Positions 1-9,324 of a stretch of DNA of 64,000 nucleotides are shown here, piece after piece. Source of the DNA: Flavobacterium sp. H122. Its GTDB lineage: Bacteria > Bacteroidota > Bacteroidia > Flavobacteriales > Flavobacteriaceae. Below the pieces are notes generated by a model that was not told the origin of the DNA, ran no database searches, and saw nothing but the letters and a program-made list of their open reading frames with translations. The stretch is taken from the NCBI RefSeq assembly GCF_004959765.1, contig NZ_SJZD01000001.1, forward strand, positions 603,386-667,385, written 5' to 3'. The number at the start of each line of letters is the position of its first letter. Position 1 is the stretch's first letter. Made by a program: the position numbers and the translations under genes.

Positions 1-392
1 AAACCCATATAGGTAGGTATATAGACAAAATGCAATGGTTTATGCCATTCATTGGATTTGATTGGAGGTACAGAAAACATGAAAATTCAGAAAAAAATAT
101 TTTCAACCAAGAAAATACAAAAGACAAACGGGCTCAAATCAGTTTAGGATTTGAATATACACTTCCAATGTTGATTAAATTTCAAAGTGAAATATTTCAA
201 GATGGTTATTTTCGTATTCAACTATACAGAGAAGATATTCCTGTATCAAAACGTTTAAGAGGTCATTTCATGATTAATACTGACAAAGAATATATGTTAG
301 GGCTAGGTTATATCATTACACAAAATTTTGGTTTTAAAACTCATTATGACAGTGATATGGGGCTTGGAATAGGTTTAACTCTAAATTATTAA
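1..392 (+). CDS. C-terminal fragment of an outer-membrane beta-barrel protein (CopB-like?)
   Basis: The reading frame is open from the left edge (first complete codon at base 3) to a stop at 392, so this is the 3' end of a longer gene. The visible residues alternate polar and hydrophobic with many aromatics and end in an aromatic (Asn-Tyr), as in the last strands of an outer-membrane beta-barrel. The motifs FDWRYRKHE and LQ-type YREDIPVS recall the barrel-like C-terminus of copper-resistance CopB/multicopper-oxidase proteins of flavobacteria; that identity is a guess from memory of the family. The first ATG in the window (30) is unlikely to be the true start because the frame stays open before it. 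Confidence 0.45.
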   Translation, partial: THIGRYIDKMQWFMPFIGFDWRYRKHENSEKNIFNQENTKDKRAQISLGFEYTLPMLIKFQSEIFQDGYFRIQLYREDIPVSKRLRGHFMINTDKEYMLGLGYIITQNFGFKTHYDSDMGLGIGLTLNY

Positions 393-455
393 TCATTAAT
401 AGAAACGATTGAAAAAATATTTAATCATTATCTTTTCAGATTTGTTTTTTTTAAC

Positions 456-463
456 TAATTTTG
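456..463 (+). promoter_or_regulatory. Bacteroidota -7 box of rplS
   Basis: TAATTTTG matches TAnnTTTG and lies 71 bases before the rplS start. It implies a leader of about 65 nt, which is long enough for regulation, but I see no convincing structure in it. Confidence 0.55.
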
Positions 464-534
464 CCCCACATTTGACCAACCTCTGGCGAAAACCGTGAAT
501 GTTGCTCAGATTTAAACCATAATAATTTATTAAA

Positions 535-885
535 ATGGCAAATTTATTAGATTTCGTAAATAACGAAATTTCTCAAAAGAAAGATTTCCCTGCTTTTGGT
601 GCTGGTGACACTATCACTGTGTACTACGAAATTAAAGAGGGTGAAAAAACAAGAACTCAGTTCTTTAAAGGAGTTGTAATCCAAAGAAGAGGTACTGGTG
701 CTACTGAAACTTTTACAATCCGTAAAATGTCAGGAGCTGTAGGTGTAGAACGTATCTTCCCTGTTAACATGCCGGCGTTACAAAAAATTGAAGTTAACCA
801 AAAAGGTAAAGTTCGTAGAGCTCGTATCTTCTACTTCAGAGATCTTACTGGTAAAAAAGCAAAAATCAAAGAAAGACGTAAATAA
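535..885 (+). CDS. rplS: 50S ribosomal protein L19
   Basis: This 116-residue protein is L19, which sits at the interface between the 30S and 50S subunits. The basic C-terminus (KVRRARIFYFRDLTGKKAKIKERRK region) and the central TFTIRKMSGAVGVERIFP stretch are typical, and the length matches the family (about 115). It stands alone with its own TAnnTTTG promoter and a Rho-independent terminator just downstream, unlike in proteobacteria, where rplS is in an operon with rpsP-rimM-trmD. The start ATG is followed directly by the conserved MANLLDFV. Confidence 0.97.
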   Translation: MANLLDFVNNEISQKKDFPAFGAGDTITVYYEIKEGEKTRTQFFKGVVIQRRGTGATETFTIRKMSGAVGVERIFPVNMPALQKIEVNQKGKVRRARIFYFRDLTGKKAKIKERRK

Positions 886-906
886 TCTTTTTTTAAATCA
901 TAAAAC

Positions 907-932
907 AGCCTCGGAATTTCCGGGGCTTTTTT
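907..932 (+). terminator. Rho-independent terminator of rplS
   Basis: An 8-bp stem (AGCCTCGG with CCGGGGCT, one G-T pair) with a 5-base loop is followed by six T. Confidence 0.8.
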
Positions 933-1033
933 GTGACCACACACAATCCAAACATACAAAAGCAAAAAAACCCTATAAAACAATTTACGGGGTTTATAAT
1001 TTATGAGCTTTAAAACTCAATATACATATTCTT

Positions 1034-1372
1034 TTATTCTGGTTTAAACTTCACAACAAATGAATACAACTTACCTGGAGTCATAACACCCTTTTCCACT
1101 TTTTGATAATTTAATTTTTGAATTAAATGAGATTTAAAAGCTTCATTTTTCGTATTCACCTGTAACACTACAAGCTCGTTATCACTGTTAACCATTGCAG
1201 AGAATCTGATTGTTTCAGCTTTTTCAAAATCCTCATTAATAGTTAGAGTTCCTAACATCTTAGTTATATTTACTACTGCTTTTGGATAATCATCAACCGG
1301 CTTAACATCATTTGCTTTTGCAAACGTTACATTCATTAATAAAACACCTAATAAAAGCATTAATTTTTTCAT
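1034..1372 (-). CDS. Small secreted protein of unknown function
   Basis: This 112-residue protein starts with a clear Sec signal peptide (MKKLMLLLGVLLMNVTFAKA, cleavage near residue 20). The mature part has a C-terminal block, LNYQKVEKGVMTPGKLYSFVVKFKPE-like, that resembles the small alpha/beta domains (TonB-C/DUF-type) of short periplasmic proteins common in Flavobacteriaceae. No catalytic motif is visible. It is monocistronic, with a TAnnTTTG box upstream. Function unknown; periplasmic location is inferred from the signal peptide. Confidence 0.75.
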   Translation of the reverse strand: MKKLMLLLGVLLMNVTFAKANDVKPVDDYPKAVVNITKMLGTLTINEDFEKAETIRFSAMVNSDNELVVLQVNTKNEAFKSHLIQKLNYQKVEKGVMTPGKLYSFVVKFKPE

Positions 1373-1406
1373 GGTTTCTTTTTTTTATTTGTTTAAGATT
1401 ACACTG

Positions 1407-1414
1407 CAAATGTA
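1407..1414 (-). promoter_or_regulatory. -7 box of the small secreted protein gene
   Basis: On the minus strand the sequence reads TACATTTG (TAnnTTTG), 35 bases before the start codon at 1372. The rest of the gap 1373-1694 holds only the sucC terminator and AT-rich sequence. Confidence 0.5.
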
Positions 1415-1633
1415 GAGCAGTTTTTCTTACAAAAAATTGTTTTTCAACAACTTAACCTAATTTTAATTTTAGAAATGACTTAAAAATAATCATATTATTA
1501 ATCTGCTTACAAAAGACAAAAAAGCTTAACAACAATTAAAAAACTAAAGAATTTTATTACAAATAATAAAATTTAATCTACTCAGACAGACTACATTAAA
1601 TTAACATTCGATAAAACAAAAAACAGAAACCAA

Positions 1634-1662
1634 CAAAAAAGCCTTGGTTCTCACCAAGGCTT
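1634..1662 (-). terminator. Rho-independent terminator of sucC
   Basis: A perfect 10-bp stem (AAGCCTTGGT/ACCAAGGCTT, loop of 4) is followed on the minus strand by a run of T (plus-strand A 1635-1640). Confidence 0.85.
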
Positions 1663-1694
1663 CCTATTTATTTGATAAAAAATTTATCTACATA

Positions 1695-2888
1695 TTAGCT
1701 TAAAGCAGCTTTTACCTGATCAGCAGCTTCCTGAAATTGAACAGCTGATAAGATAGGCATACCTGAATTATCAATTAATTCTTTAGCAATTTCTGCATTT
1801 GTACCCTGCAAACGAACAATGATAGGCACTTTAATATCATCACCCATATTTTTGTAAGCATCTACAACACCTTGAGCAACACGGTCACAACGAACGATAC
1901 CACCAAAGATATTGATTAAGATAGCTTTTACATTAGGATCTTTTAAAATGATACGGAAAGCAGTCTCTACACGTTTAGCATCAGCAGTACCACCTACGTC
2001 AAGGAAGTTAGCCGGCTCAAAACCTGCATATTTAATTAAGTCCATAGTAGCCATTGCCAAACCGGCACCGTTTACCATACAACCTACTGTACCATCTAAA
2101 TCAACATAGTTTAATCCAGCTTCTTTAGCTTCTACTTCAATTGGACGCTCTTCAGTAATATCACGCATTTCTGCTAAATCAGTATGACGGTATAAAGCAT
2201 TGTCATCCAACGATACTTTAGCATCAACTGCCATAATTTTATTGTCAGAAGTTTTTAATACCGGGTTGATTTCAAACATTGATGAATCAGATCCAATGTA
2301 AGCCTTATATAAAGCATCCACAAATTTGATCATTTCTTTGAAAGCATCACCAGATAGACCTAAGTTAAAAGCAATTCTTCTAGCTTGAAAACCTTGTAAA
2401 CCTACTGCCGGATCAATTTCTTCAGTAAAGATTTTATCCGGAGTGTGCTCAGCCACTTCTTCAATATCCATACCGCCTTCAGTAGAATACATGATCATAT
2501 TGCGACCTGTACCTCTGTTTAAAAGCACAGACATATAGAATTCTTTAGTCTCACTTTCTCCAGGATAGTATACATCTTCAGCCACTAACACTTTGTGAAC
2601 TTTTTTACCAGTTGGAGGTGTTTGAGGTGTAATCAAATCCATACCAATGATCTGACCTGCAATTTCTTTAACCTGGTCTAAATTTTTAGCCAACTTAACT
2701 CCTCCTCCTTTTCCACGGCCACCAGCGTGAATTTGAGCTTTAATTACGTGCCAGCCCGTACCAGTTTCATCAGTAAGTTGTTTTGCTTTTGCAACCGCTT
2801 CTTCAGCATTGTGTGCAACATAACCACGTTGTACACGCACACCGTAGCTTGCTAATATCTGTTTTCCTTGATATTCGTGTAAATTCAT
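1695..2888 (-). CDS. sucC: Succinyl-CoA ligase (ADP-forming) subunit beta
   Basis: SucC forms succinyl-CoA synthetase with SucD and makes ATP from succinyl-CoA in the TCA cycle. The protein starts [17 protein letters not shown], the usual N-terminus of the ATP-grasp domain. [12 protein letters not shown] (about residues 46-57) and the C-terminal ligase motif [10 protein letters not shown] are present, and the length of 397 is normal. I chose the start at 2888: an upstream in-frame ATG would overlap the TATTTTTG promoter box at 2919-2926. sucD is not adjacent, as is common in Bacteroidota. The gene is transcribed alone and diverges from lysA. Confidence 0.96.
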   Translation of the reverse strand: MNLHEYQGKQILASYGVRVQRGYVAHNAEEAVAKAKQLTDETGTGWHVIKAQIHAGGRGKGGGVKLAKNLDQVKEIAGQIIGMDLITPQTPPTGKKVHKVLVAEDVYYPGESETKEFYMSVLLNRGTGRNMIMYSTEGGMDIEEVAEHTPDKIFTEEIDPAVGLQGFQARRIAFNLGLSGDAFKEMIKFVDALYKAYIGSDSSMFEINPVLKTSDNKIMAVDAKVSLDDNALYRHTDLAEMRDITEERPIEVEAKEAGLNYVDLDGTVGCMVNGAGLAMATMDLIKYAGFEPANFLDVGGTADAKRVETAFRIILKDPNVKAILINIFGGIVRCDRVAQGVVDAYKNMGDDIKVPIIVRLQGTNAEIAKELIDNSGMPILSAVQFQEAADQVKAALS

Positions 2889-2918
2889 AATATTTTTTTT
2901 GACTTTTATAAAGTGCCA

Positions 2919-2926
2919 CAAAAATA
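2919..2926 (-). promoter_or_regulatory. -7 box of sucC
   Basis: TATTTTTG on the minus strand, 30 bases before the sucC start. It overlaps the longer in-frame ATG and so decides against that start. Confidence 0.6.
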
Positions 2927-3071
2927 ATAAATATCTTAAGAATATAACACTTAAATCATTATTCTTTTTACGTGATTTTATAACAAAAACACACTTTTTG
3001 TTATGTATAAAACTTTTTGTTTTATTTTTATGTTATTTGTTTAATAATTTTAATATATCTTTATATAACAT

Positions 3072-3079
3072 TAGTTTTG
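3072..3079 (+). promoter_or_regulatory. -7 box of lysA
   Basis: TAGTTTTG matches TAnnTTTG, 16 bases before the lysA ATG, implying a very short leader. It is divergent from the sucC promoter. Confidence 0.6.
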
Positions 3080-3095
3080 CCAAAAAATTGAAAAA

Positions 3096-4301
3096 ATGGA
3101 ATCACAACAACTTTTACAAATCGCAAATGATTTTGGAGCTCCCGTATATGTTTACGATGCCCAAAAAATTGAATCGCAGTATCATAGATTAACTAATGCT
3201 TTTTCTAAGGTAGAAAAGCTTCAGATTAATTATGCGGTAAAAGCATTGTCAAACATTTCAATTTTAAAGTTGTTTAAAAAGCTTGATTCAGGATTGGATA
3301 CTGTTTCAATTCAGGAAGTCAGACTGGGCTTGCATGCAGGTTTTTCGCCTGAAAAAATAATATATACTCCTAATGGAGTTTCTTTACAGGAAATTGAAGA
3401 AGCTGCGGCATTAGGCGTACAAATCAATATCGACAATCTATCAATTTTAGAGCAGTTTGGAGCAAAACATCCGAATACACCAGTTTGTATTAGAATTAAT
3501 CCACATGTAATGGCCGGAGGAAATTCAAATATCTCTGTAGGACATATCGACAGTAAATTCGGGATTTCAATCCATCAATTGCCTCATATCCTGAGAATTG
3601 TCGAAAATACCAATATGCATATTAACGGAATCCACATGCACACAGGTTCCGACATTCTGGACATTGAAGTATTCTTATACGCAGCAGAAATTTTATTTGA
3701 TACCGCAAGACATTTCAAAACTTTGGATTTTATCGATTTTGGAAGCGGTTTTAAAGTACCTTACAAAAAAGGTGATATTGAAACTGATGTTGAGGAATTA
3801 GGTAAAAAATTAACAAAAAGATTTTTAGCTTTTGAAAAAGAATATGGCCGTGAATTAACATTGATGTTTGAACCGGGCAAATTTTTAGTGAGTGAGGCCG
3901 GATATTTTTTAGCAAAAGTAAATGTGGTTAAACAAACAACTTCAACTGTTTTTGCAGGAATTGATACTGGTTTTAATCATTTAATCAGACCTATGCTTTA
4001 CGGTTCAGAACATTATATTGAAAATATTTCACACCCTAAAGGCAAAGAACGTTTTTATTCGGTAGTTGGATACATTTGTGAAACAGATACCTTTGGCACC
4101 AACAGAAGAATCACTGAAATTAAAGAAGGCGATATTCTAAGTTTTAGAAATGCCGGTGCTTACTGTTTCAGTATGTCTTCCAATTACAACTCCCGTTTCA
4201 AACCGGCAGAGGTGCTTTGGAATGACAGCAAAGCATATTTGATACGCCAACAGGAAACTTTTGATGATTTATTGCGAAATCAGATTGAAATAGAATTATA
4301 A
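3096..4301 (+). CDS. lysA: Diaminopimelate decarboxylase
   Basis: LysA decarboxylates meso-diaminopimelate to L-lysine with PLP, the last step of lysine synthesis. The PLP lysine lies in NYAVKALSN (about residue 49). HIDSKFGI, the glycine-rich phosphate-binding region and EPGKFLVSEAGYF follow, and the C-terminal domain carries GAYCFSMSSNYNSR. The length of 401 is typical of fold-III alanine-racemase-like decarboxylases. It is monocistronic and ends at a bidirectional terminator shared with the converging carboxypeptidase gene. Confidence 0.95.
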   Translation: MESQQLLQIANDFGAPVYVYDAQKIESQYHRLTNAFSKVEKLQINYAVKALSNISILKLFKKLDSGLDTVSIQEVRLGLHAGFSPEKIIYTPNGVSLQEIEEAAALGVQINIDNLSILEQFGAKHPNTPVCIRINPHVMAGGNSNISVGHIDSKFGISIHQLPHILRIVENTNMHINGIHMHTGSDILDIEVFLYAAEILFDTARHFKTLDFIDFGSGFKVPYKKGDIETDVEELGKKLTKRFLAFEKEYGRELTLMFEPGKFLVSEAGYFLAKVNVVKQTTSTVFAGIDTGFNHLIRPMLYGSEHYIENISHPKGKERFYSVVGYICETDTFGTNRRITEIKEGDILSFRNAGAYCFSMSSNYNSRFKPAEVLWNDSKAYLIRQQETFDDLLRNQIEIEL

Positions 4302-4316
4302 TTTCCAATTAAATAG

Positions 4317-4344
4317 AAACGGGCTGAAATTTCAGCCCGTTTTC
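4317..4344. terminator. Bidirectional terminator between lysA and the M14 gene
   Basis: A perfect 11-bp stem (ACGGGCTGAAA/TTTCAGCCCGT) has T on the plus side and A before it, so it can stop both converging genes. Confidence 0.8.
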
Positions 4345-6072
4345 TTATTCGACAATCCTGAATACAGGATATTGCAAATGTGCCTTTTCATAATATTTTG
4401 AATGCTTATGAACCCACTCCAGCTGTGCAGCCGGATTGCCGGCAAATTTTTCATCTGCCTTCTTTTTTTCATCTAACTCTTTTTGAAGATCTGGATTTTC
4501 TTTGAGTAATTGACCCGCTAAATCTTCAAACAAATAATCCGAATACCATTCTTTTTGCTGTAATATCGTATCAAAAAAGTTCCAGTTAAAATAGGAATCA
4601 ACGGCTTCGGGCTCTAACGTCTCCAACAAAAGCTTTATCGCTTCCTGATTTACCGGAAAAATATAATCCCCTTTTCTAAACATTACTTTTTCAGGAGATT
4701 TTACAATTTTTACATTTCTATGGGGATAATGCCCTTCATAAGGTGATGTTACTGATTTATAATCCGCTATTTTATAGCTCTCAACAGAAATTAGAGTATC
4801 CTTTTTAATTCTGTCAAATTTACAATGATTCGCTTTTAATAAATCTATAACCGTCCACCATGATTGTGGAATTACGTAAGCTTTTGGAATTCTAACTGCT
4901 GCTGTAGTCTTATAATCAGAATAAAACTTTATTTCCTTTTGAAAAGGCTTACTTCTGTCATAATACAATCTATTTCCTGTGGTAACTTCACTCTTCTTAT
5001 GTTCTGCTTCATAACCCAAAAAAGTTATTATTTTTGTTTTAGAGGTATCCAATTCCCATTTGACAGGATATAGATGTCCTATTTTAAATTGCTCAGAAGC
5101 TACTCTTTTAATCTTTTTTATTTCCTCTTTATTGACATCTGCAAAACGCATTGCACTCTCCATAAATTCATAAGTAGCTTTTACCCTCTGTGCATAAGGT
5201 TTCCACATATGCGTTTCCACAACATACCCCAAACAATTATATAAAGAAGTGTAACCGGTTGTATACCTGGGAGAATCCAAGAATTGAACCAAACCGCTTT
5301 CGGGAGTTTCACCATTAAAATCAACATAATGCATAGCATCAATCCCCTTCTTCTTCAAGGCAGCAACCAGATTGGGAGACATTTTTTCAGCTATATAACT
5401 ACCCAACTCCTTTCCCAGCCTGTCAGGATTTGTTTGAATATAAGTCAGCGTATATTGGTAATCTGCACCATTACTGACATGATTATCAATAAAAACATCA
5501 GGCTTTACTGCATGAAAAATATCGATTAAACTTTTGGTGTTTTTAGTGTCTGCCTTAATCATATCACGGTTTAAATCGAAATTTCTTCCGTTTCCTCGGA
5601 ATCCATATTCTTCAGGACCGTTTTGATTCGTTCTGCTGGTTGAATTTCTATTAAGCATTCCGCCTATATTATAAACCGGAATAGTAACAAGAACCACATT
5701 TTCAGGTGCTTTAATTTTTCCTAAAGCCAAGTCTCTAAACAACATCATAGTAGCATCTACCCCGTCAGGTTCTCCGGGATGAATAGCATTATTGATTAAA
5801 ATGACAGATTTAGATTTACTTAATTTATCAAAGTTAAAATCCTTCTCCTGATTATACACAACCATATGCAGAGGCTGACCGCTATCAGTCAATCCTTTTG
5901 TTTCCATTTTTACCGATTGAAAACCGGCATCCAGTTGTTTATAAAAATCGACAACCTGTTCATATGTTGCTGTTTGGTTTCCGTTTCCTTTTTCAAAAAC
6001 AGTAACATACTTTTTTTGGCCAAAACAAAAAAAGGTGGTACCCAGTACCACCAAACTCATTATATTTTTCAT
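4345..6072 (-). CDS. Secreted M14-family zinc carboxypeptidase
   Basis: This 575-residue protein has a signal peptide (cleaved near CFGQ, residue 18) followed by a peptidase M14 domain. The zinc-binding HxxE is seen in INNAIHPGEPDGVD, the arginine/asparagine region in GRNFDLNRDMI, the third ligand in FIDNHVSNG and the likely catalytic Glu in VVETHMW. The extension of about 250 residues after the catalytic domain has no motif I recognise. It probably trims peptides in the periplasm. The ATG overlaps the coaD stop by 4 bases (ATGA), so it is co-transcribed with ddl and coaD. The ddl neighbourhood makes a peptidoglycan peptide a possible substrate, but that is inference. Confidence 0.85.
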   Translation of the reverse strand: MKNIMSLVVLGTTFFCFGQKKYVTVFEKGNGNQTATYEQVVDFYKQLDAGFQSVKMETKGLTDSGQPLHMVVYNQEKDFNFDKLSKSKSVILINNAIHPGEPDGVDATMMLFRDLALGKIKAPENVVLVTIPVYNIGGMLNRNSTSRTNQNGPEEYGFRGNGRNFDLNRDMIKADTKNTKSLIDIFHAVKPDVFIDNHVSNGADYQYTLTYIQTNPDRLGKELGSYIAEKMSPNLVAALKKKGIDAMHYVDFNGETPESGLVQFLDSPRYTTGYTSLYNCLGYVVETHMWKPYAQRVKATYEFMESAMRFADVNKEEIKKIKRVASEQFKIGHLYPVKWELDTSKTKIITFLGYEAEHKKSEVTTGNRLYYDRSKPFQKEIKFYSDYKTTAAVRIPKAYVIPQSWWTVIDLLKANHCKFDRIKKDTLISVESYKIADYKSVTSPYEGHYPHRNVKIVKSPEKVMFRKGDYIFPVNQEAIKLLLETLEPEAVDSYFNWNFFDTILQQKEWYSDYLFEDLAGQLLKENPDLQKELDEKKKADEKFAGNPAAQLEWVHKHSKYYEKAHLQYPVFRIVE

Positions 6073-6527
6073 TTTTTCAATCTAACAGATTCTGGAACTA
6101 AAACTGTATAATCACCGCCATTCCGTATTACATCTCTAACAATACTGGATGAAATAAAAGATGTATTGGCTGCAGTAAGCAAGAACACCGTATCAATTTT
6201 TGACAGAATACGGTTTGTATGTGCAATAGCTTTTTCAAACTCAAAGTCGGCTGGATTACGCAATCCTCTTAAAATAAAATCAGCTTCAAGTCTTTTACAT
6301 AAATCAATAGTCAGTCCTTCATAAGAAATAACAGTGATTTTATCTTCATATTTAAAAGTTTCTTCGATAAACCTGATTCGCTCTTCTAACGAGAACATAT
6401 ATTTTTTATCTGCATTAACACCAATAGCGATAACAATTTCATCAAACAAGGGTAAACTGCGTTCAATAATATCAATATGTCCTAAGGTAATAGGATCGAA
6501 AGATCCAGGAAAAACTGCTTTGCGCAT
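6069..6527 (-). CDS. coaD: Phosphopantetheine adenylyltransferase
   Basis: CoaD transfers AMP from ATP to 4'-phosphopantetheine, the penultimate step of coenzyme A synthesis. The nucleotidyltransferase motif TLGH is in FPGSFDPITLGHIDIIER near the N-terminus, and the C-terminal ISSSIVRD motif is present. The length of 152 is slightly shorter than the usual 160. It lies 4 bases after ddl and overlaps the M14 peptidase gene by 4 bases, so the three form one transcription unit from the box at 7526-7533. Confidence 0.96.
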   Translation of the reverse strand: MRKAVFPGSFDPITLGHIDIIERSLPLFDEIVIAIGVNADKKYMFSLEERIRFIEETFKYEDKITVISYEGLTIDLCKRLEADFILRGLRNPADFEFEKAIAHTNRILSKIDTVFLLTAANTSFISSSIVRDVIRNGGDYTVLVPESVRLKK

Positions 6528-6531
6528 AGTA

Positions 6532-7506
6532 TTATTTATTTAAAGCCAATTCAATAGCATTAGAAAACAAATCCTGTAGTGATATTCCAGCTTCACGTGC
6601 CTGCTGCGGGATTAAACTCTCGTTTGTCAATCCTGGAATCGTATTCATTTCCAGCATATGCGGTTCACCATTTACCAAAATATATTCACTACGTGAAAAA
6701 CCACTCATTTTTAAAACCTCATAAGCTTTTTTAGCCACTTCACGAACACGTTTTTCTATCTCCGGAGTTAAACGTGCAGGGGTTATCTCCTGAGATTTAC
6801 CTAAATATTTTGCTTCATAATCAAAGAAATCATTTTCAGAAACAATCTCAGTAATAGGCAATACAATAATTTCACCTCTGTAGTTAATCACGCCAACAGA
6901 AACTTCTGTCCCGTCAAGAAAACTTTCAATAATAATTTCATTATCTTCTTTATAAGCGTTTTCAACAGCAGTCATAAAATCTTCTTTTTTATGCACTTTT
7001 GAAATACCAAAACTTGAACCTGATTTGTTTGGTTTCACAAAACAAGGCAAACCTACACGTTCGATTATAGCATCCGTATTCACCTCATCACCTAGATTCA
7101 GATAATAAGAGGTTGCGGTTTTTATTCCGTATGGTTTTAAAACCGATAACAAATCTCTTTTATTGAAAGTCAAAGCAGCCTGGTAATAGTCACATGATGT
7201 TTGTTTGATTCCCAGCAGCTCAAAATACGCCTGCATTAATCCATCTTCACCCGGCGTACCGTGAATCGCATTGAAAACACAGTCAAATTTTATTTTGTTG
7301 CCATTAACAGTTACTGAAAAATCGTTTTTATCGACTGGGAATTCATTATCATTATCATCCACATAGACCCATTTTTCTGTAAAAACATGAATTCTGTATC
7401 CTTTATATTTTGAAGCATCTAAATTTTGATATACTACGTTTCCGCTTTTTAGTGAAATTTGGTACTCACTAGAGTAACCGCCCATGATGATGGCAATATT
7501 CTTCAT
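6532..7506 (-). CDS. ddl: D-alanine--D-alanine ligase
   Basis: Ddl joins two D-alanines with ATP for the peptidoglycan stem peptide. The N-terminal GGYSSEYQISLKSG corresponds to the substrate-binding loop. The ATP-grasp domain has KPNKSGSSFGISKV, and the C-terminus has EMNTIPGLTNESLIPQQ, which holds metal and substrate ligands. The length of 324 is normal. It is the first gene of the ddl-coaD-M14 operon and diverges from the PASTA-protein operon, an arrangement I believe is common in flavobacteria. Confidence 0.96.
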   Translation of the reverse strand: MKNIAIIMGGYSSEYQISLKSGNVVYQNLDASKYKGYRIHVFTEKWVYVDDNDNEFPVDKNDFSVTVNGNKIKFDCVFNAIHGTPGEDGLMQAYFELLGIKQTSCDYYQAALTFNKRDLLSVLKPYGIKTATSYYLNLGDEVNTDAIIERVGLPCFVKPNKSGSSFGISKVHKKEDFMTAVENAYKEDNEIIIESFLDGTEVSVGVINYRGEIIVLPITEIVSENDFFDYEAKYLGKSQEITPARLTPEIEKRVREVAKKAYEVLKMSGFSRSEYILVNGEPHMLEMNTIPGLTNESLIPQQAREAGISLQDLFSNAIELALNK

Positions 7507-7525
7507 AAATTGTATTTGTAATTAA

Positions 7526-7533
7526 CAAAATTA
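7526..7533 (-). promoter_or_regulatory. -7 box of the ddl operon
   Basis: TAATTTTG on the minus strand, 20 bases before the ddl ATG. Confidence 0.6.
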
Positions 7534-7570
7534 TCATTTTTTTTGGAATCAATTAGCTTTACTATTTTTA

Positions 7571-7578
7571 TATCTTTG
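7571..7578 (+). promoter_or_regulatory. -7 box of the PASTA-rluD operon
   Basis: TATCTTTG matches the consensus, 71 bases before the PASTA gene, back-to-back with the ddl promoter. Confidence 0.6.
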
Positions 7579-7648
7579 CAATAATTGATTTTTTAATCAA
7601 AAAGAGAAATCACAAAAACATAATTTCAGAAATCTACTATCTTACAAT

Positions 7649-8266
7649 ATGAGTTGGAAACGTTTTATTCTTAGCTTCACTTTTTTTAAACAAGTTGTAA
7701 TTGCTTTTTTAATTGTATGTGCCTCATTATTTTTATTCATGTATTGGATAAGTTTTACCACTAACCACGGTGAAGAAATCACAGTACCTAATTTAAGCAA
7801 ACTTACTTTAGAAGAGGCCGAAGATAAACTTGACGAATTGGATTTAGATTATGAACTTCTGGATACAGTTGATTACAATTCTGATTTTCCAAAACTTTCA
7901 ATTGTAAATCAAGATCCGAAACCCGGAAGTAAAGTAAAGCAAAACCGTGTCATTTATGTAAAAATAAATGCTCAGGAATATGCTAAGGTAAGACTTCCTG
8001 ATTTGATCCAGAAAACATACCGTCAGGCCGTTCCAACTTTAAACGCTTTAGGATTAACTGTTGGCGATACAAGCTATGTTCCTAATTTAGCTAAAGACAT
8101 GGTTCTAGAGATGAATATCAACGGTAAACCGGTAAGAGCAGGACAACAGGTACTTAAAATGACAAAAATAAACCTAGTATTAGGTGATGGAAAAATAGGT
8201 TTTGAAGAAGATGAGGATATAACTCCAGAAAATACAGAACCAACTGATTCAATTGTAACAGAATAA
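7649..8266 (+). CDS. Membrane-anchored PASTA-domain protein
   Basis: This 205-residue protein has a short cytoplasmic N-terminus, one membrane helix (about residues 14-35, rich in V, I, F) and two PASTA domains outside (about 43-110 and 113-180), ending in an acidic tail. PASTA domains bind peptidoglycan or beta-lactams in Ser/Thr kinases and PBPs, but no kinase or transpeptidase domain is attached here. It is 2 bases upstream of the pseudouridine synthase gene, so they are co-transcribed. A role in sensing or binding cell-wall precursors is plausible given the divergent ddl gene, but unproven. Confidence 0.88.
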   Translation: MSWKRFILSFTFFKQVVIAFLIVCASLFLFMYWISFTTNHGEEITVPNLSKLTLEEAEDKLDELDLDYELLDTVDYNSDFPKLSIVNQDPKPGSKVKQNRVIYVKINAQEYAKVRLPDLIQKTYRQAVPTLNALGLTVGDTSYVPNLAKDMVLEMNINGKPVRAGQQVLKMTKINLVLGDGKIGFEEDEDITPENTEPTDSIVTE

Positions 8267-8268
8267 AA

Positions 8269-9312
8269 ATGGGGATTACTTTTCTGAATAACGATAACGA
8301 AGAGTTAGACGACGAATTATTTGAGCATTATAAGTTTATTTCACCTAAAGGACAATCAATTGTCCGTGTGGATAAATTCTTAATGCAGCTTATTGAAAAT
8401 ACCACACGGAATAAAATTCAGCAGGCAGCAGACAGAGGTAATATTTTTGCCAATGGTGTCCCTGTGAAATCCAACTATAAAGTAAAGCCTTTTGACGAAA
8501 TAAAAGTCATGCTGGCTCATCCGCCTTTTGAAAACCGTGTTGATCCGGAAGATATTCCGCTTGACATTGTGTACGAGGATGATGATTTACTTTTAATTAA
8601 TAAACCTGTAGGATTGGTTGTTCATCCAGGACACGGAAATTACACAGGAACTTTAGTAAATGCATTGGCTTTTCATTTTGAAAATTTACCAATGAACAGC
8701 AGTAACCGTCCCGGTTTAGTACATCGTATTGACAAAGATACTTCGGGGTTATTGGTCATTGCGAAAAATGATAATGCCATGGCTCTTTTAGCTAAGCAAT
8801 TTGAAGAAAAAACAACCGAAAGGGAATATATTGCTATTGTATGGGGCAATATAAAAGAAGACGAAGGTACTATTGAAGGAAATTTAGCCCGTCATGCTAA
8901 AGACAGAATGCAAATGGCTGTTTATGATGATCCTGCTATAGGAAAACCGGCAGTTACCCATTATAAAGTTTTAGAACGTTTAGGTTATGTGACTGTAGTT
9001 TCGTGTATTTTAGAAACCGGACGCACACATCAGATAAGGGCACACATGAAACATATAGGCCATCCGTTATTCAATGATGCCCGATATGGCGGTGATTTGA
9101 TTTTAAAAGGAACAACTTTTTCTAAATATAAACAATTTGTAGAAAATTGCTTTAAGATTTTACCCCGGCAGGCACTTCATGCAAAAACATTAGGTTTTGA
9201 GCATCCTGTTAGCAAAGAGTACATGCGCTTTGACACAGAACTCCCTCAGGACATGGCTGAATGCATTGAAAAATGGCGGGTGTACTCAAAATCTCATCTT
9301 TTAGAAGACTAA
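8269..9312 (+). CDS. RluA/RluD-family 23S rRNA pseudouridine synthase
   Basis: The enzyme isomerises uridine to pseudouridine, probably in helix 69 of 23S rRNA if it is the RluD orthologue. An S4-like RNA-binding domain (about residues 30-95) precedes the catalytic domain. The catalytic aspartate is in HRIDKDTSGLLVIAK, and GRTHQIRAHMKHIGHPLFND is the second conserved motif. The length of 347 fits. It follows the PASTA gene by 2 bases and is followed by a DUF3667 gene 12 bases on. I cannot separate RluD from RluA-type specificity by eye, so I give no symbol. Confidence 0.92.
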   Translation: MGITFLNNDNEELDDELFEHYKFISPKGQSIVRVDKFLMQLIENTTRNKIQQAADRGNIFANGVPVKSNYKVKPFDEIKVMLAHPPFENRVDPEDIPLDIVYEDDDLLLINKPVGLVVHPGHGNYTGTLVNALAFHFENLPMNSSNRPGLVHRIDKDTSGLLVIAKNDNAMALLAKQFEEKTTEREYIAIVWGNIKEDEGTIEGNLARHAKDRMQMAVYDDPAIGKPAVTHYKVLERLGYVTVVSCILETGRTHQIRAHMKHIGHPLFNDARYGGDLILKGTTFSKYKQFVENCFKILPRQALHAKTLGFEHPVSKEYMRFDTELPQDMAECIEKWRVYSKSHLLED

Positions 9313-9324
9313 ATCAAAAGAGCT

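Noticed and set aside
30..392. A complete 120-residue gene starting at base 30.
   Set aside because: The frame is open to the left edge, and the product looks like the end of a beta-barrel, so it is a fragment.
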